A DNA stretch of 64,000 nt from Ascochyta rabiei (Eukaryota > Ascomycota > Dothideomycetes > Pleosporales > Didymellaceae), in the NCBI RefSeq assembly GCF_004011695.2, contig NC_082411.1:372001-436000 (forward strand). The letters run 5' to 3'. Below, piece by piece: positions 1 through 11,114 of the stretch (position 1 is the first letter of the stretch; each line of letters opens with the position of its first letter). Below the pieces are notes generated by a model that ran no database searches, had not been told where the DNA came from, and saw only the letters and a list, made by a program, of their open reading frames with translations. The position numbers and the translations under genes were made by a program.

Positions 1-37
1 GCCCGCCTCGACCTCGACCTCGACCTCGACCTCGGCC

Positions 38-2057
38 ATGGACCCGCCGACCTTGACTGTGTCCAGCCCAGACCGGGACCGACTCCTCACGCCCACACAC
101 CAGACGCACACGCACTCGCACTCGCACTCGCACTCGCACCCGCACACGCACCCGCACCCGCACACGCACCCGCACCCGCACTCGCACTCGCCATTGGCAA
201 ACGGCGACTCGGACACCCACGCGCCCAGCAGCACCGCCAGCGCCAACGCCAACGTCAACGTCAGCGTCAACGCCAATGCCAGCTCTGCGCCTGTCGTGGG
301 CGCGGCTGCAGCTGCACAGCAGCCCAAGGTGGTGCAGACGGCCTTTATACACAAGCTCTACAAGTGCGTCCACCCCACGCGTGGGCAATTGCATGCACCT
401 ACTGACACAGGCGCAGCATGCTCGAGGATCAGAGCATCCAGCACCTCATTTCCTGGTCCAGCACAAACGAAAGCTTCGTCATGTCGCCTTCGAGCGAATT
501 TTCAAAAGTCCTGTCGTACGTACCCTACCACCCCAGCCATCCCCCCCTCGTGCACTACTGACACGCGCGCCAGCTCGTACTTCAAGCACACAAACATCTC
601 CTCGTTTGTCCGCCAGCTGAACATGTACGGATTTCACAAAGGTGGGTGACTTGCGCACACAGTGGGACCGAGGCTTGCTAAGCTCGACCAGTGAGCGACG
701 TTTTCCACACAGGGTCGCCAGATTCGCCTCTGTGGGAGTTCAAGCACGGAAACGGCAACTTCAAGCGCGGCGACCTCGTGGGCTTGCGTGAGATCAAACG
801 GCGAGCCTCGAGACATGCCCTCATACACCGCGACTCGTTTTCCACCCCCAAGCTCCCCACCGGCCCCCCGCCGACTACACAGCCCATCGAGCAGATGCCC
901 GATCCCGTCGAGTCGCGCCTCAACGCTCTCGAGTACAACTTGCATAACATGCACTCGCACATACAACGCTCCGAGGACACCTGCGCCTATCTCAGCCAGA
1001 AAGCAGCCGTCTTGATGGAAGGCATGATGCGCTGTCATCAGGTGCGCCAGATTCTCGAAAAATATAGCTACCCAGCTGACGCAATCGCAGTGGAACCAGG
1101 AGCTCACCCATCACATAATGGACCTCGTGCCAGATCCAGATCACCCGGTGCACAAGAACAGTATGTGAATGGTACATGTTGCTAATCACAACCTACTGAT
1201 CCCTCCCACCAGTCGCACTGATGCACCGAGACATCAGCCGATATACCGAAATGCTGCGCACATTAGATCAGCCAGAAGAGCCGGTTTCAGCGAGATCTGC
1301 GTATTTCATGCAGCTGGACAGTAACGGACCACCGCTCTCGCCACGAGCAATGCCCCATGACCAGTATCCAGACTCTCGACGCGGATCTTTGGCTGGCCCT
1401 CCGCGACAGACGCCTGTAAAACCTCCCGTCCCAGCGCACCTTGCCATCTCCCCACGTCGCTATGGCTCGATCGGCACAGGAAACTACTCACCGTCGTCAG
1501 CCAGACCGCCGGCGGCACATCAGCCACCCCCACCGCCTCCACCGCCTCCACCCTCCATCCAAGCTCCAGGAGGAAACGGGCGAAACAATGTGGGGAGCGG
1601 AGCCTCGCCCCCATACAACCAATTCCAGCGGCGACACACTTCTGCAGATATCCGCACGCTCGGCTGGCAGCCACAGCCCCCACCCACGCATTCACCCTAC
1701 GCATCTGGCCACAACTCCACACAATGGCCCTCTTCACCCCACAGGCCGCCCATTGGAGGTGGCGACGAGCAACTCCGCAACGCCCTGGAGTCCTACCAGC
1801 TTCCTCGGGGTCCGCGTGGGCGGACATCAAGACAAGGCACGCCACCGGATGGTCCTCCCTCCTCTTTGAACCCCGACAGCGGCTGGACACTACCCGGAGC
1901 CCGCTACCCGTTCAAGGGCTTCGACACGCCCGGGCCGCCGACACGTCGCTCGAGCATGGCATCGAATGTTCACTCACTCCTGAATCCCGCCGAGACCGCC
2001 GAGAGGGCCGACGAAGACGAGCCCGAGGATCCACGGAAGAGGAAGAGGATGCAGTAA
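38..2057 (+). CDS. SFL1: Sfl1-like HSF-type transcription factor
   Basis: Heat-shock-factor-type DNA-binding protein, most like Sfl1 regulators of stress, flocculation and morphology. Six exons join in frame: 38-363, 417-515, 574-641, 692-1041, 1091-1160 and 1213-2057, giving 585 residues. Introns are 49-58 bp with GT/AG ends. The HSF fold starts near residue 100 and shows the family landmarks HKLYNMLED, SFVRQLNMYGFHK and LWEFKHGNGNFKRGDL. A short helical region follows, then a long Pro/Ser-rich tail ending in a basic KRKRMQ. The N-terminus is a low-complexity His-rich tract. The ATG at 38 has a good context, but the frame stays open to the window edge, so a more upstream start is possible. 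Function is inferred from the family; exon joins are read from the sequence. Confidence 0.88.
104..190 (+). repeat. CGCACT/CGCACC hexamer repeat coding a His-rich tract
   Basis: Tandem hexamers CGCACT, CGCACC and CGCACA encode alternating His-Ser, His-Pro and His-Thr near the N-terminus of the Sfl1-like protein. The tract lies before the DNA-binding domain. It is in frame and likely to vary in length between strains (inference). Confidence 0.8.
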
Positions 2058-3418
2058 AAGCATGCATGTCACGCATTGCAACATTGTCACCACGAACATT
2101 CTCTACATCCCCACAAGCTCTGTTTTTGCTTCAGGAGGCTATGGCTTTGACTACTGCCCAGCACTTTGTTTTGTCTCTTCTGTCCAATGTCACCTACGGA
2201 GGCTATCTACTCACCATTTACGCCTCGTACGCGTGCTTCCATGCATCCATCAGTCCATCTTTTTTTTTTGTCTCACGGTCTTTCCTATCAGATATCCACG
2301 CATCTTACATGCCTCAGTCTCATCTCCGCCATCTTCACGTCCTCATCCTCATCAACATTCAACCCGTGCATCAACCAACCAACCAACCAACCAAACAAAT
2401 AAATAAATAACGAATCAGTGCATCTCGCTGTCTACATACCAAACCGTACTCGCAATCCTAATTCTGGTCGTAGTCCGTGCCACTCCATCCATCCGTCCAC
2501 CTCACTAAACACACCCGCAGTACTCACAATCCCTTCAGTACAATACAATGCTCACAGAACAATACAGCTCACACAGCTCCCCACTGTTCGTAGCATGCAG
2601 ACCCTTGAGTTCTGGAATAGTATACACATGGTATACACATGGTATATACATTATCCACTCATGTCCAATCCAATCTAATCTAATCCATTCCAATCCAATC
2701 CAATATCATCTTTTCCATCCATCTAAGCCCTGGCCAGCAATTTAACGATTTAACGATTTAGCAATTTAACGATTTGGCGATTTAGAAGTGTAGTCCCAGC
2801 GTCCTATTGTCGTAGTATGGCACGGATGCCAGGCTGTCTCGGTATTGATGGGGGACTTGAGGAGTGTGGTTGGTTAGTTTCATTGTGTGCAGATGGATGG
2901 AGAGAGAGAGAGAGGACCAGGGTACGCAAATCAGTTGGTCGGTAGGCAGAAAGATAGGACAGGACAAGATAGGACAAAATAGGACAAGATAGGACAAGAC
3001 TGGACAAGACAAGACAAGACGAGACGAGACGAGACGTTGATAACATAGAAGTAGCAAAGGACCAAACGTTCAAGGTCATCAAGTCATGTGTCATTAGGTA
3101 TCCCAATGTCCATCCTTCCTTGCCTGTTCGTTCCAGTCCTGTCCCATCCTTCCCTTTCCTTTCCGACCCAACCGGACGTCTTCGATTCGGTCGCCCGCTT
3201 CTCTAGGTAATCCCGCCCATCCCGCACAAAGGGGGTATATGGTAATTATTATACACGAACGACAAGTTGCCTTTTTGTACGCCTGGAGCCCGACCTTGGG
3301 ACTCGCTGCCTGTGTATGCATGCTGAACGCCGCTCGCCATGAAACTTACAAGGAACAATGAGAAAAGGGAAAGGTAACGTGGCACTGCTGTGCTGTGTGG
3401 TGCGGTGTATGAGAGCAT
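2058..3418. other. Convergent intergenic region rich in simple repeats
   Basis: This 1.36 kb separates the 3' ends of the Sfl1-like gene and the TBC gene. No convincing gene is seen. It holds CAAC repeats near 2372-2398, GGTATACACAT repeats near 2629-2655, CCAAT/CTAAT repeats at 2668-2708, AACGATTT-type octamers at 2743-2785 and AGGAC/AAGAC pentamers at 2957-3035. The nearest 100-200 bp on each side are probably 3' untranslated sequence. Confidence 0.6.
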
Positions 3419-6400
3419 CTAGCTTCTCATTCTCCTAAATCGCCGGCTGGCCTTTCTTCGGAGGCCGCCCATGGTTCTTTTAACGCTTTCTCCGTCCGTC
3501 TCGTCCGCCTCCTGTTTCTGACTTGGACCTGGCACACCCAGCGTTTGGTTGTTTTGCCGCGCACTCTTCACGCTATTCTGATGCGCAATCGTCTTGTTCT
3601 GCTCGCGCCAAAACAACCTCTTCTGATCAATGACGCTTTGGCTCAAGCTTCCGAATCCTTTCTTGACGAACGCGAAGTCGTGCAAGATGTTGGGATCAAT
3701 ACACGTGCGCGGCAGATTCTGCACGAGCATGAATAGCTCTCCGTCGCCCGGGCGGTACTTGCGGATTTCGGACTCGCCAAGCTTAAATACGGCAAGAGCG
3801 TAGCGGTACAGCGCCCGGGGCCCTTCGTAGAGGAATGCGTCCCAAACTCGGAGGACGGTCTCGATGGGGAGGACGCCAACGAAGAGGGACATGAACCAGC
3901 TTGTGCAAGACAGGGCAACAGTGGGCTGGCGCTGGAACTTTGAGTTCGGGTGGGCATGTGAGCCGGCGCCAGAGTTGATGAGGTCTGTATCGTTGATGCT
4001 GGCCCAGACTTTGGGGAGGTAGTCTTTGATGAGCATCATGAGCACATTTACTTCTGTGTTTGCGAGCGAGCGGGCGTGGGCTCCGGGAAGGTGGTTTTGC
4101 GTGATGATGGTGAGAAGGATGAAGACTTTTTCCTTGTCTTGCTTGAGGAAGAGAAGCAGAAGACCGGCAATGAAGTTGAGGGACTGACAGTACCCAATAC
4201 TGGGGTTGTTGAGGGCGAAGCAGGAGAGGACTTCGCGCAGATCCTGTATCAACACGGGCTCGTCGTCTGATTCCCCATCGAGGAGATCGGTCGCTGGCTC
4301 GGGGCGGAAGTGGATGTTGTCGGGGAACGTCCGGTCGAGATCACGCTCAATCGCGTCTTTGTCGTCCTTGTTCAGCTCGTCACGCTTGACTCGTGCGGCT
4401 AGTGAGGCGTACAGGCCAATGTTCTTCCTCTGCTGGAGCGTGTGCTGGCCGCCAGAATAGTACCACCACATAGCTCCACGCCACTCCGGAGGATAGCCTT
4501 TGCGAGCATAACGCTTGACTTTCTCGTTCATCTCGGGGAACGTGGTTGGGTCGGTTGTTGAGAGGCCCTGCTTCGACATCAGTGCGATCCACTTGTTCCG
4601 GCGCCGGTTGATGTGCTCTTCATATCTCGCGGCCCACACATTGTGCTCTTGCACGCTGATGTTCAGAGATGCTTTTTTGAACCCGTAGCGATCGCGTTCT
4701 GCAGGACTTGCCATCTTCCGAAGTGCAGGTGCAGATCCTGGGTTACGCTCAATTTGTGTGGGCGCGTTTGTACGCGATGCCTCAGCAGTTTTGGTGGGCT
4801 TCATAAACGAGTCAAGCCCAAAACCACTCTTGCGGTCGTACACACTGGTCGAAGCTCGGCGCGGAATTGCCTCATCTTCATCAACCTCCGGTAGTGGCTG
4901 AGATTTCTGCAGGGCTGGGGACTGCATCGCTGGGTCCACCTTCTGAATCGACTCGGTCGACACCATTCGCGATGTACTCGGCCTCTTCGAGTGTCTGCGC
5001 GAGTAAGCCTCAATGTCTGCCCAATCTCGCCGCAACATGCGCGCCTTGTTCATGGGCAGACGCGGAAGGGCCGCAATCTCGCGATGCATCTCGGACATTT
5101 GTGCCCGCTTGGCACTCGGCATCCTAGCGGGCAGTCCATCCTCATGGGGTGGTTGTACAATCGTGCTGGGTGCACCGAGGGAAAGTGCCTGCAGGGTCAT
5201 TGAGATGCGCCGAGGCAGCTCCCCGCTTGATCGTTGCCGTTCATCAGATCTCTTCTTGTTGGTCAGCGCCGTGACAGCTTCGATCGTTCTCGGTGTATAT
5301 TGGGCCTGGAATGGGCTGATTTGCAGAGGGGGTATCTGATGCGGCCTCAACTCGCCCTCTGCTGCACCCTGCGTGTCGTCATCAAGCAAACTTGTGTCTG
5401 AGGTGTCGGTTGCCGAAGGTGGGCGGATGGAGAGACGATGCTTCCTGAGGCCAGCTTTTTCGGTCCTGCCGTTTAGAGGCCGCACGGGAGCGTTGTCCCA
5501 TTGCTTGAGATTCTCGGATGACTGGAACGAGGATAAGGAATCTATGTCGCGAGACGGCGTTTGTGATAGCTCCGGCGGTTCCAGATCGAGGGCCATTGGC
5601 GATGGATCGCATACCTTGTCGCCAATCATGGAGTAGCCTCGCTCGTCCTCATCGTAGCAGTACGCGTCAATGACATCGTCCACGGCGCTGAACAGGTCCT
5701 GTTCTTCGTCCTCCTCTGCAAGCTCAGAGGTCTGTATTGTCTCTGGCGAACCGTCACGGTCGCGCAGACGGTCTCTAGACTGATCTCTCGAGTATATGCT
5801 GTTCTGGCGGTCACTCGCAACAGAGCTGCGTGCGGTCGCTATACTGCTGCGTTCTGTGCTGACCTCCATGGCGCTCGAGGATGTGTATGTGTAGCCCGAC
5901 CTGGAGCTGAAGCGAGGCTCTTCGGCGCGCAGCTGGCGGATCGGAGGTGGAGGGTAGTAGTCGGAGTGAGACCAGTTCGGCACACCACGGTTGGGCTTGT
6001 ACGTGCCTGAGAGGTTCGAGCGCTCGCCACTGCGGTACTGGCCGTAGTCGGGTGTCGAGGTGACGGACCGCAGCGGCGGGGTGGGGTTGAACGAAGCTTG
6101 TGACGAGCTAGTGTAGCCGCGAGCTCTGATGGGCGATATGGGGCCAGAGACGTCTTCTGAAGACGAGTCCCACTGCGGGCCATTGGATGTGGGAGGATTG
6201 CTGGCGAGGGGGTTGAAGATGGCGCGCAGGTCGGGAGACCCGGGCCCACTGCCCTCGCGTCTCATGGCGGGGGCCATGACGGGCGAGGATGTGGGGTGCT
6301 CGGTCTGGGGGAGGTGTGCGTACTGGGACGGGGACACGGCGGCATGGCGGAGGAGGGAGGGGGCCCGTTGTCGCGGAGGAGGGTACTTGGGGGACGGTAG

Positions 6401-6757
6401 GGCGATGGACTGCAGGGTGGGGCTCTCCGAGAGAGCAGGGCTGTAGGCGCGGCGCTCGTAGGCGGGCGACACGGAGGTGTCCATGTTTAGTTTCACGGGC
6501 AGAAGGCCTCTCTTGGCGCTCAGTCCTCCTCTTTTCGCTGCATAGTAGGGGTCTCGCGGCGGTGGAGAGGCGGGCGGCGTGTCGCAGGACCGGGGCGTGA
6601 AGGCCAGGTACTGCAGCCGGGAATGGGCGGAGGAGTTGAAGGGCGTGCTGTAGCTGTCGTCGGTAGGGGTCCAGTGGGAGGTCGAGGGAGAGGACGACGA
6701 GGTGGTGGTGGTGGTGGTGGTGGTAGTGATGCCAGGCCGGTAAAGGGCATCAGCCAT
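3419..6757 (-). CDS. TBC-domain Rab GTPase-activating protein
   Basis: Single-exon protein of 1112 residues. The first ~700 residues are Ser/Pro-rich and look disordered, including a poly-Thr run coded by a GTG-repeat at about 6703-6726. A TBC domain occupies roughly residues 735-990. Both catalytic fingers are present: the arginine finger in IERDLDRTFP near residue 807 and the glutamine finger in GYCQSLNF near residue 855. WFMSLFVGVLPIETVLRVWD is the usual C-terminal TBC signature. The domain should accelerate GTP hydrolysis on a Rab GTPase in membrane traffic; which Rab cannot be told. The protein ends in a basic tail (KASRRFRRMRS). The domain resembles the GRTP1/TBC1D6-like group, though I am not sure of the subfamily. 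Confidence 0.88.
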   Translation of the reverse strand: MADALYRPGITTTTTTTTTSSSSPSTSHWTPTDDSYSTPFNSSAHSRLQYLAFTPRSCDTPPASPPPRDPYYAAKRGGLSAKRGLLPVKLNMDTSVSPAYERRAYSPALSESPTLQSIALPSPKYPPPRQRAPSLLRHAAVSPSQYAHLPQTEHPTSSPVMAPAMRREGSGPGSPDLRAIFNPLASNPPTSNGPQWDSSSEDVSGPISPIRARGYTSSSQASFNPTPPLRSVTSTPDYGQYRSGERSNLSGTYKPNRGVPNWSHSDYYPPPPIRQLRAEEPRFSSRSGYTYTSSSAMEVSTERSSIATARSSVASDRQNSIYSRDQSRDRLRDRDGSPETIQTSELAEEDEEQDLFSAVDDVIDAYCYDEDERGYSMIGDKVCDPSPMALDLEPPELSQTPSRDIDSLSSFQSSENLKQWDNAPVRPLNGRTEKAGLRKHRLSIRPPSATDTSDTSLLDDDTQGAAEGELRPHQIPPLQISPFQAQYTPRTIEAVTALTNKKRSDERQRSSGELPRRISMTLQALSLGAPSTIVQPPHEDGLPARMPSAKRAQMSEMHREIAALPRLPMNKARMLRRDWADIEAYSRRHSKRPSTSRMVSTESIQKVDPAMQSPALQKSQPLPEVDEDEAIPRRASTSVYDRKSGFGLDSFMKPTKTAEASRTNAPTQIERNPGSAPALRKMASPAERDRYGFKKASLNISVQEHNVWAARYEEHINRRRNKWIALMSKQGLSTTDPTTFPEMNEKVKRYARKGYPPEWRGAMWWYYSGGQHTLQQRKNIGLYASLAARVKRDELNKDDKDAIERDLDRTFPDNIHFRPEPATDLLDGESDDEPVLIQDLREVLSCFALNNPSIGYCQSLNFIAGLLLLFLKQDKEKVFILLTIITQNHLPGAHARSLANTEVNVLMMLIKDYLPKVWASINDTDLINSGAGSHAHPNSKFQRQPTVALSCTSWFMSLFVGVLPIETVLRVWDAFLYEGPRALYRYALAVFKLGESEIRKYRPGDGELFMLVQNLPRTCIDPNILHDFAFVKKGFGSLSQSVIDQKRLFWREQNKTIAHQNSVKSARQNNQTLGVPGPSQKQEADETDGESVKRTMGGLRRKASRRFRRMRS

Positions 6758-7254
6758 TGCAGCGGAACTGGTAGCGCGCAGGGGTGCTCATTCGAGCGGG
6801 AAGGCAGGGAGCTCGGTCGTCGTGGCTTGCGGCGAAGTCATTATCTCGAGAGGGAGCGGACGGAGGCTGTTCGAGGATAGCGTTTGGGGAGTGGGAGGCT
6901 GAGGTGTGGAGCTGCTGGAGCTGCTAGAGGTGCCGGCGGCAGTGTTTGAGCCTGGGCGTGGGCACGTCTGAAACACAAAAAGCACTACTGAAAGGACTGC
7001 CTGTTCCGGGCTCCGGAGTGGTCACTGCCACGGCTCGGGACGACAGGAGGGCGCCTAGCAAGAACGAGCGAGGGAAGGAATGCGGCCGAGAGAAGGGCAG
7101 CTTTGGGCAGTGTGCGGGCGTCAAGGAGCGTGATGTGTGCCTGGCCACGGGCTGGGCGACGCGTTGTTTGTGTGGGCGTCGTGTGGACGTGTAGGAGAAT
7201 GGACTCCACTGGGAGACGGCGGTAAAGGGAGCAGCGTCGCAGAGACGGGGGCAG

Positions 7255-7367
7255 GAGCAGCAGAACCAGCAAAAGCAGCAAAAGCAGCAGAAGCAGCAGA
7301 AGCAGCAGAAGCAGCAGAAGCAGCAGAAGCAGCAGAAGCAGCAGAAGCAACAGCAACAGCAGCAGCG
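7255..7367. repeat. CAG/AAGCAG trinucleotide repeat
   Basis: About 110 bp of AGCAGA/AGCAAA units. It lies outside any supported coding exon and gives Ala/Glu-rich or poly-Leu frames on the two strands. Confidence 0.85.
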
Positions 7368-7843
7368 TTAGCACACGGTCCCGCCGGCCTGGTCGTACAA
7401 GCGGTGCATCTGCCATCGACTCAGGCCAACGTCGGCTTCCGCATCCCCGTCCGGCGTGGGTCGAGAGAGGCTCAAGCGCTGCGCAGCGTCCAGCGTCCAG
7501 CAAGCGTGCAGCAAGTGGCGCTGAACCGCGACCTTGACGCCTTCACGCGCGCCAGAGCAGACTTGTGCAGCCTGCGCAGCCTGCACAGCCAATCGCACCC
7601 TCCCAGGCGGCCACTCTTCATTACCGAGATTGGCACCTTTGGCATACCGTTGCTCAAAGTGGAGGCCCTGCATAGTCTGTCCGCCTGTCCGCCGTCTCCA
7701 AACTGGCAGGAAAGGCTGCTTGTCGCTGGGTACCTTTCGCTTCATCATGCCGATTGCCACATGACTCCATGACCGTCTGCGGCGCGGCTGCTGGACAACT
7801 ACGTGACGCTACATTCTAACCAGGAGAGTCGCTCCAGCACCAG

Positions 7844-7960
7844 CACCAGCTCTAGCACCAGCACCAGCACCAGCACCAACGTCAGCACCAACATCAGCAC
7901 CAGCACCAGCACCAGCACCAACGTCAGCACCAACATCAGCACCAGCACCAGCACCAGCAC
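7844..7960. repeat. ACCAGC hexamer repeat with higher-order unit
   Basis: ACCAGC/ACCAAC hexamers. A longer unit of about 42 bp, starting with AACGTCAGCACCAACATC, occurs twice in tandem (about 7878 and 7920). The block lies outside supported genes. Confidence 0.8.
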
Positions 7961-8595
7961 TGGCCACTGCCACTGCCACTGCCTCCGCGTCCTGAGACGT
8001 CCTTCGGTGCAGTGCTGACTCGTTAGATTGGCACCGCCAGCAGTGCCAGCGCTGCAGTCCGAGCGCCTCTCCGAACATGACTTCGAGAAGCAGCATGGGT
8101 GTCGCCGCGACCGCTGCTCCCGCCCTCGCCAAACTCCACTTGGCCGTCCGTACGTCACCACGCCTTCTCGAACAAGTGGCAACCACACACATCCTGGCCC
8201 TTTCATTTCATTCTCGCCGTCGGACGGCCTCCACACGTACACACCACGGCTGAGGAATTTGCTCATGACGACATGCCCAGACGTGAATGTATCTATTCAT
8301 CAAAACGACTCCGAGCATCCCTTGCCCAGCACAACTCCCCGAACGTGCTACTACCACTTCTCAGCTGCCTGCGGCTCGGAGATTCATCTCGGTTCTACGT
8401 ACCGTCCTTGCAGACACATACACATCTGCTTGCTCCCCCCCCCCCCCCAACCACACCTCCCTCTCCTCTCCCCAATCGAGCCCCCGCCAGCCGGATGCAA
8501 GCTTCTCCGAACGCCCAGAATGCAGTATATTGGATGAGGGTCCTTTCTACCCAGGCCGCCCTTACCCGTCCTTGTCGCGTGACGTGATGACTGGC

Positions 8596-9189
8596 TCACT
8601 TCGCATAGCGCTTGATCCAGTCCGTTGCATTCTTCTCAAACTCCTTGCGGTTCTCCCTGTACTCGTTGGCAATAGACGGCTCGATGGCATCGTCCGGGTT
8701 CGGTTCGATGAGCAGCGTCTGAATGAGGCGAAGCACCGACACAACCTTGTTCGGCGGCTTCCACTCGTCGGGACGCAGCAGGCCCAGGCACATGGAGCCC
8801 TTGTCGTCGTTGCTGACGTTGGGGTGGTAGATCTTGGTGCGGAACGAAACCACCGGCGGCTTGAACGGATACTCATTGGGAAATGTGATCTCGAGCTTAA
8901 AGTGCCCGCCCTGCGCTGCGTTAGCTTGGCTCGCCTCAAACTGCAACGGCCCTCGTCATGTCCCTCTGCTGTTGCAGACGGTACTTACCGCGTACACGGA
9001 CTGCTCCGGTCCGTCCATCAGCACCTCCCACTTGGTCATGTTCTGCTCATCGAAGTTGATCTTCATGCCCGACGGCATGTCCGCCATGCACTCGCCGTAC
9101 TCCTGCGCCTGCGTTAGCATGCTTCTCCCAGCACACCCTCCCTACGCGCAACGTACCTTCATGATCCTCTTCTTTGCGCCTGTGCTCAT
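8596..9189 (-). CDS. Ubiquitin-conjugating enzyme E2 (UBE2L3-like)
   Basis: Three exons on the minus strand: 9157-9189, 8989-9102 and 8596-8910, giving 153 residues, the usual E2 size. The second intron is placed so that SVYA joins GGHFKLEITFP, the family sequence; the earlier AG would add an odd insert. The UBC core shows FPNEYPFKPP and KIYHPNV, with catalytic cysteine C90 in GSMCLGLL. The C-terminal half (EPNPDDAIEPSIANEY) matches E2 enzymes that carry ubiquitin as a thioester and pass it to a target through an E3 ligase. The spacing and WKPPNK resemble UBE2L3/UbcH7 more than UBE2D; the subtype call is inference. The first intron has an alternative acceptor 6 bp upstream that would add Ala-Gln. 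Confidence 0.88.
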
Positions 9190-10097
9190 CTTGGCGGTGT
9201 GTGTAGGTGTCTGCGCGTGTGCGTGTGGATGGTTGTGGGTGGGTGTGCGTGTGTGTGCGTGTGTCTTCGCAGAGGAGTCACGGTGTTGCTAGAGAAGGTA
9301 TCGCGGCGCTACAGCTGCAGGGCGGTGACTATGCGTTGTCGAGGGCTCGAGGCAGGCAAAGTGAAAGAAAGCTAGAGAGACACAGACGGAGAGCGCGCGC
9401 TTCACTGGTCCACGACGTTGCAGCTTCCACGACGTGCTCCTTTTGATGGGTGATGTTGCGAAAAAGTGGTGGGGAGGTCTAGACACAATGACGCACGTTC
9501 TGGTTCACCGTGGTTTGCCGTCACTGACTAACTCCAGACAGACAAAGCTAATCGGCTACATGTGCTGTCAGAAATCGTCGCCTCGAGATACATTGCGTTT
9601 ACGTTTGCTTTTATGCTTTTTGCTTTTTATCCCTCAAACTCTATTGCCTTTGTGTGGTCGCGCGTGTTTCAGCGCTTGTCCACGTCACACCTACACTCTA
9701 GTCTTGACCAAGCCGTCACTTTCTGAATGGGAACACGCTCATAGCGCCGATATCGGGCTTTGCTGGTAGACCTGTCTTTGCAAACGTACGTTTCTCACTA
9801 CGGAAGCACACTCCAGTCTCTGCACATGGTGACGGTGCTTGCTTCAGATTGTGTACGGTACCAGCTGCCGCTGGGACACTGCACGAGTGAGCGCATTGTT
9901 TGAGCACCGCAATGGACAACGGTGCAGGTATATAAACGTGAAAGCATCAAATTTTAGTGCTATACTACGGGATATCTTAGGTTGTCCTTCATCGCTACCA
10001 ACTCCACATTTTCGCTGGCGCCAGCCATAAACTGTTTTCAAACAGGTTGCTCAGAAAGAAAAGGAAATCGTCATACGCTTTGGTACCATGTACCCCT
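9190..10097. other. Promoter of the E2 gene and 3' flank of the RRM gene
   Basis: A GT-rich stretch (about 9193-9275) lies directly upstream of the E2 start and is probably leader or promoter sequence. I see no supported gene in the rest of this 0.9 kb. Confidence 0.55.
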
Positions 10098-11114
10098 CTA
10101 CTGCTTGGGGTCGGCAACAGCAGCGTAGCTGGCATCACCAGCCTGTCCGCTCTTCTCGCTCTTGGTTGTGTCCTTCGCGCAGCCTGAGCAAGCACACTGA
10201 CCCTCGGGGCAAGGGCACTTGCCGGACACGGAACCGCAGTTGCACTGAGTCTTACCGTCGCCGACCTCGTGAACGTTCGCCTCCTCTACGCTAGGCTTGC
10301 CGCCATTCTCAGCCTTGGCACACCCCGAGCAAGCACACTGTCCCTCAGGGCAAGGGCACTTGCCAGACACGGAGCCACAGTTGCACTGGGTCTTGCCATC
10401 GCCGACACCATGGACGTCCGCCTCTTCTTTGGTAGGCTTGCTGCCGCTGCCGCTCTGGCCCTTCTTCAGGTCAGCCAGGTGACGGGCCTCGTTGTGCACA
10501 TCCATGACGGTCTTGTTGCCCTGGTCGTAGAAAGCCCTGAGCTTCTGGCCGGTGGGTGTGCCTTGAGCCTTGTCGAAGTAGCTGGTGAGACCAGCCCAAG
10601 CACCCAGGGCCTTGTTGGACAGACCGAGCTTCTGGTCGACAACCTGCGCCTTCTGCGAAGCTTGTGTCTTAGAGTCTAGGTTCTGGAGAGTCTGGAGAAA
10701 CTTTGAGCTGTAGCCGTGCTGCTTGTCGGCAGCAAGAGCGCTCTCGATGGCCTTGTCGGAGATGACGTAGCCGTGAGCGAGGTACTCAGCAATGATACGA
10801 GCACGGGGCTTCTGCTCTTGTGCGATATGGTCGCTGTCGTGGGCTTCATCGTTGGCGCTCTTCTCGGTCGCTGACTCACCGCCAGACTGTGCAGACTTGA
10901 CGTGGACTGAGTTAGGGCCTAGCTGTGTGCTGTCGAGGAGCAGCGCAGTCTTAGCGGCCGCAGCCTTCTCGAAGGTGACAGATGCGGACTGTGTGTCGTT
11001 ACCGGTAGACTTGACCGAAATGTCCTGGATCTTTCCGCAGAAGCTGAAGAAGGACTTGATCTCGTCCTCGCTCGTCTTCGTGCTGATGTTCTCAACGTGG
11101 ACAGTAGAAGCCAT
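10098..11114 (-). CDS. Vip1-type RRM protein with two metallothionein-like modules
   Basis: Single exon, 338 residues. The start at 11114 is chosen because the RRM begins there (MASTVHVENIS); a longer frame upstream is leader-like. An RRM fills about residues 1-75. An acidic/helical middle follows (ARIIAEYLAHGYVISDKAIESAL), as in S. pombe Vip1-type RNA-binding proteins. The C-terminus carries two copies of a seven-cysteine module (CNC-x7-CPC-x4-CAC-x2-C) at residues 244-265 and 291-312, like small fungal copper metallothioneins. Each is preceded by an EEA(D/N)VH linker. Related fungal proteins, as I recall, carry one such module; here it is doubled. Likely a cytosolic or nuclear RNA-binding protein able to bind metal ions; metal binding is inferred from cysteine spacing. 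Unrelated to the VIP1 kinase in this window. Confidence 0.82.
   Translation of the reverse strand: MASTVHVENISTKTSEDEIKSFFSFCGKIQDISVKSTGNDTQSASVTFEKAAAAKTALLLDSTQLGPNSVHVKSAQSGGESATEKSANDEAHDSDHIAQEQKPRARIIAEYLAHGYVISDKAIESALAADKQHGYSSKFLQTLQNLDSKTQASQKAQVVDQKLGLSNKALGAWAGLTSYFDKAQGTPTGQKLRAFYDQGNKTVMDVHNEARHLADLKKGQSGSGSKPTKEEADVHGVGDGKTQCNCGSVSGKCPCPEGQCACSGCAKAENGGKPSVEEANVHEVGDGKTQCNCGSVSGKCPCPEGQCACSGCAKDTTKSEKSGQAGDASYAAVADPKQ

Larger units (their letters stand above)
6758..8595. other. Intergenic region with trinucleotide and hexanucleotide repeats
   Basis: No supported gene in 1.84 kb. The left part is the probable promoter and 5' leader of the TBC gene. Two repeat blocks (7255-7367 and 7844-7960) create long, meaningless open frames, such as a poly-leucine frame on the minus strand. 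A run of 13 C residues lies near 8436. The sequence next to 8595 is 3' of the E2 gene. Confidence 0.6.

Noticed and set aside
6985..7503. 172-codon minus-strand frame with a long poly-leucine run
   Set aside because: It is the reverse reading of a CAG/AAGCAG trinucleotide repeat with no conserved flanks.
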